NCBI GenBank assembly: GCA_012845835.1
Contig: JABAKD010000007.1
Location: forward strand, 11,205,511 to 11,269,510
DNA from: Undaria pinnatifida
Lineage: Eukaryota > Sar > Phaeophyceae > Laminariales > Alariaceae
Reading direction: 5' to 3'
Length of the DNA: 64,000 nucleotides
Below, piece by piece: positions 63,220-64,000 of this stretch (its first letter is position 1; the number at the start of each line of letters is the position of its first letter). The notes beneath the pieces were generated by a model, which saw only the letters and a list, made by a program, of their open reading frames with translations, was not told the origin of the DNA and did not search any database. Both the position numbers and the translations under genes were made by a program.

Positions 63220-63492
63220 TAAGTGGCCACTCAAGGGTCATTCGACGACCACAGGATGAACACTTTGGTCATCCGTTGATGATCGTCAAAATATCACAGG
63301 ATCAACAGTTTGATGGCCACTGAAACGATCACTTGATGTCCACGTAATGAACATTCATGTCCATTATATTACCTGGTCGTCTCATCCACATTTCGTGAAA
63401 ATTGAATATCATTCGATGATCATTTCACCATCGTTTGATGATTATTCGATGATCATTTCAGCATCGTCTGATGAACATTTGATGGACACCGA
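63220..63492. repeat. GATGATCATTTCA-type minisatellite
   Basis: Short imperfect units with TTCGATGATCATTTCA, ATCGTTTGATGAT and similar GATC-centred palindromes, most regular at 63,408-63,485. Confidence 0.65.
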
Positions 63493-63519
63493 ATTTTCAC
63501 TTTTACATCTTTCATTTCC

Positions 63520-63790
63520 GCCCTCCCCTGCTGCTGCTCACCAGAACGTTTCGCGGAATGGTTCCGGCCAATACCCTTGCTCCGAGAGGGTCATTCTTGC
63601 TGCCTTGTAAATGCGAATTTAGTGACCATTCGTGCCGGGACAGGTCCGGATGAGATGGCCATTACTACCTGGTTTATATTACCATCACAATTATCGGACC
63701 CATTCCCTGCTGCTCACCAGAACGTTCGGCAGAAGGGTCCCGGCCAATACCCTTGCCCGAAGCGGGTCGTTTTTACCAGCTCTTAGATTA
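63520..63790 (+). repeat. about 183-bp direct repeat
   Basis: CTGCTGCTCACCAGAACGTT and CCGGCCAATACCCTTGC occur at about 63,529-63,580 and 63,708-63,763. Confidence 0.75.
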
Positions 63791-63842
63791 AACGACATTT
63801 CTCTCGCCTTCGCCTTGTAGGCCTGTCGAGAAAAAAAAAAAA

Positions 63843-64000
63843 TGTCGGGATTAAGGGGGAGTGGGAGAAGGGGAAATAGGCGGGGGGGCAAAAAAGGAGG
63901 GCAAATTGGGGGGGTGGGGGGAGGAGGGGGGGCGGGGAGAGGACGGGAGTGGAGTGGAGGGGAGGGAGGGAGGAGGATGGCGGCGGGCGAGGAGGAGGGG
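63843..64000 (+). repeat. G-rich purine tract at window end
   Basis: Almost all G and A on the + strand, with many runs of four or more G. It has strong potential for G-quadruplex structure. It continues past the window. Confidence 0.85.

Overview
This window looks like nuclear DNA of a eukaryote with a repeat-rich genome. The one host gene that can be modelled has five exons with GT-AG introns and GC-rich codons. There are tRNA-derived SINEs, LINE and Ty3/gypsy remains, many small terminal-inverted-repeat (TIR) elements, long G/C runs, CAA microsatellites and interstitial TTAGGG telomere repeats. A brown alga or related stramenopile alga fits these traits best, but no marker here proves it.

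Layout. Positions 1-4.3 kb are mostly unrecognised sequence with old repeat scraps. Positions 4.3-31.6 kb are a repeat graveyard. It is dominated by one family, called A here: about 25 pieces that share an AT-rich end and are cut at graded points on the other side, as in 5'-truncated retroposons. A is mixed with SINE1, SINE2, a CAA-tailed retroposon (H), TIR elements (B, E, J, K), a 46-bp-stem hairpin and one LINE reverse-transcriptase fragment (18.58-19.69 kb). Positions 31.6-36.4 kb hold minisatellites and TIR families C, J and L.

The best host gene runs from 36,925 to 41,751 on the + strand. It encodes a 323-residue secreted protein with a signal peptide, two blocks of three 35-residue six-cysteine repeats, a Thr/Ser-rich linker and a matching Thr/Ser-rich tail. 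All five exons join in frame, and the exon pattern shows that a linker-plus-repeats cassette with phase-1 borders was duplicated. Its introns carry E-family elements.

Positions 43.07-46.69 kb form a degenerate 33/66-bp minisatellite broken by C, L and E insertions. Positions 47-50 kb hold an orphan 254-codon reading frame and duplicated subtelomere-like blocks ending in TTAGGG repeats. Positions 50.98-54.74 kb hold a broken Ty3/gypsy chromovirus fossil on the - strand between direct repeats. Positions 54.8-57.7 kb are packed with TIR elements, including a head-to-tail run of family C. Positions 58-64 kb hold further tandem repeats (a 330-bp array, and 72-bp and 183-bp units), J and F elements, and a G-rich end.

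There is no sign of bacterial operons, CRISPR, rRNA or intact tRNA genes. Repeat family letters (A, B, C, E, F, H, J, K, L, M, N, SINE1, SINE2) are local names used only here. Borders of repeats were read by eye and are usually good to about 5-15 bases.
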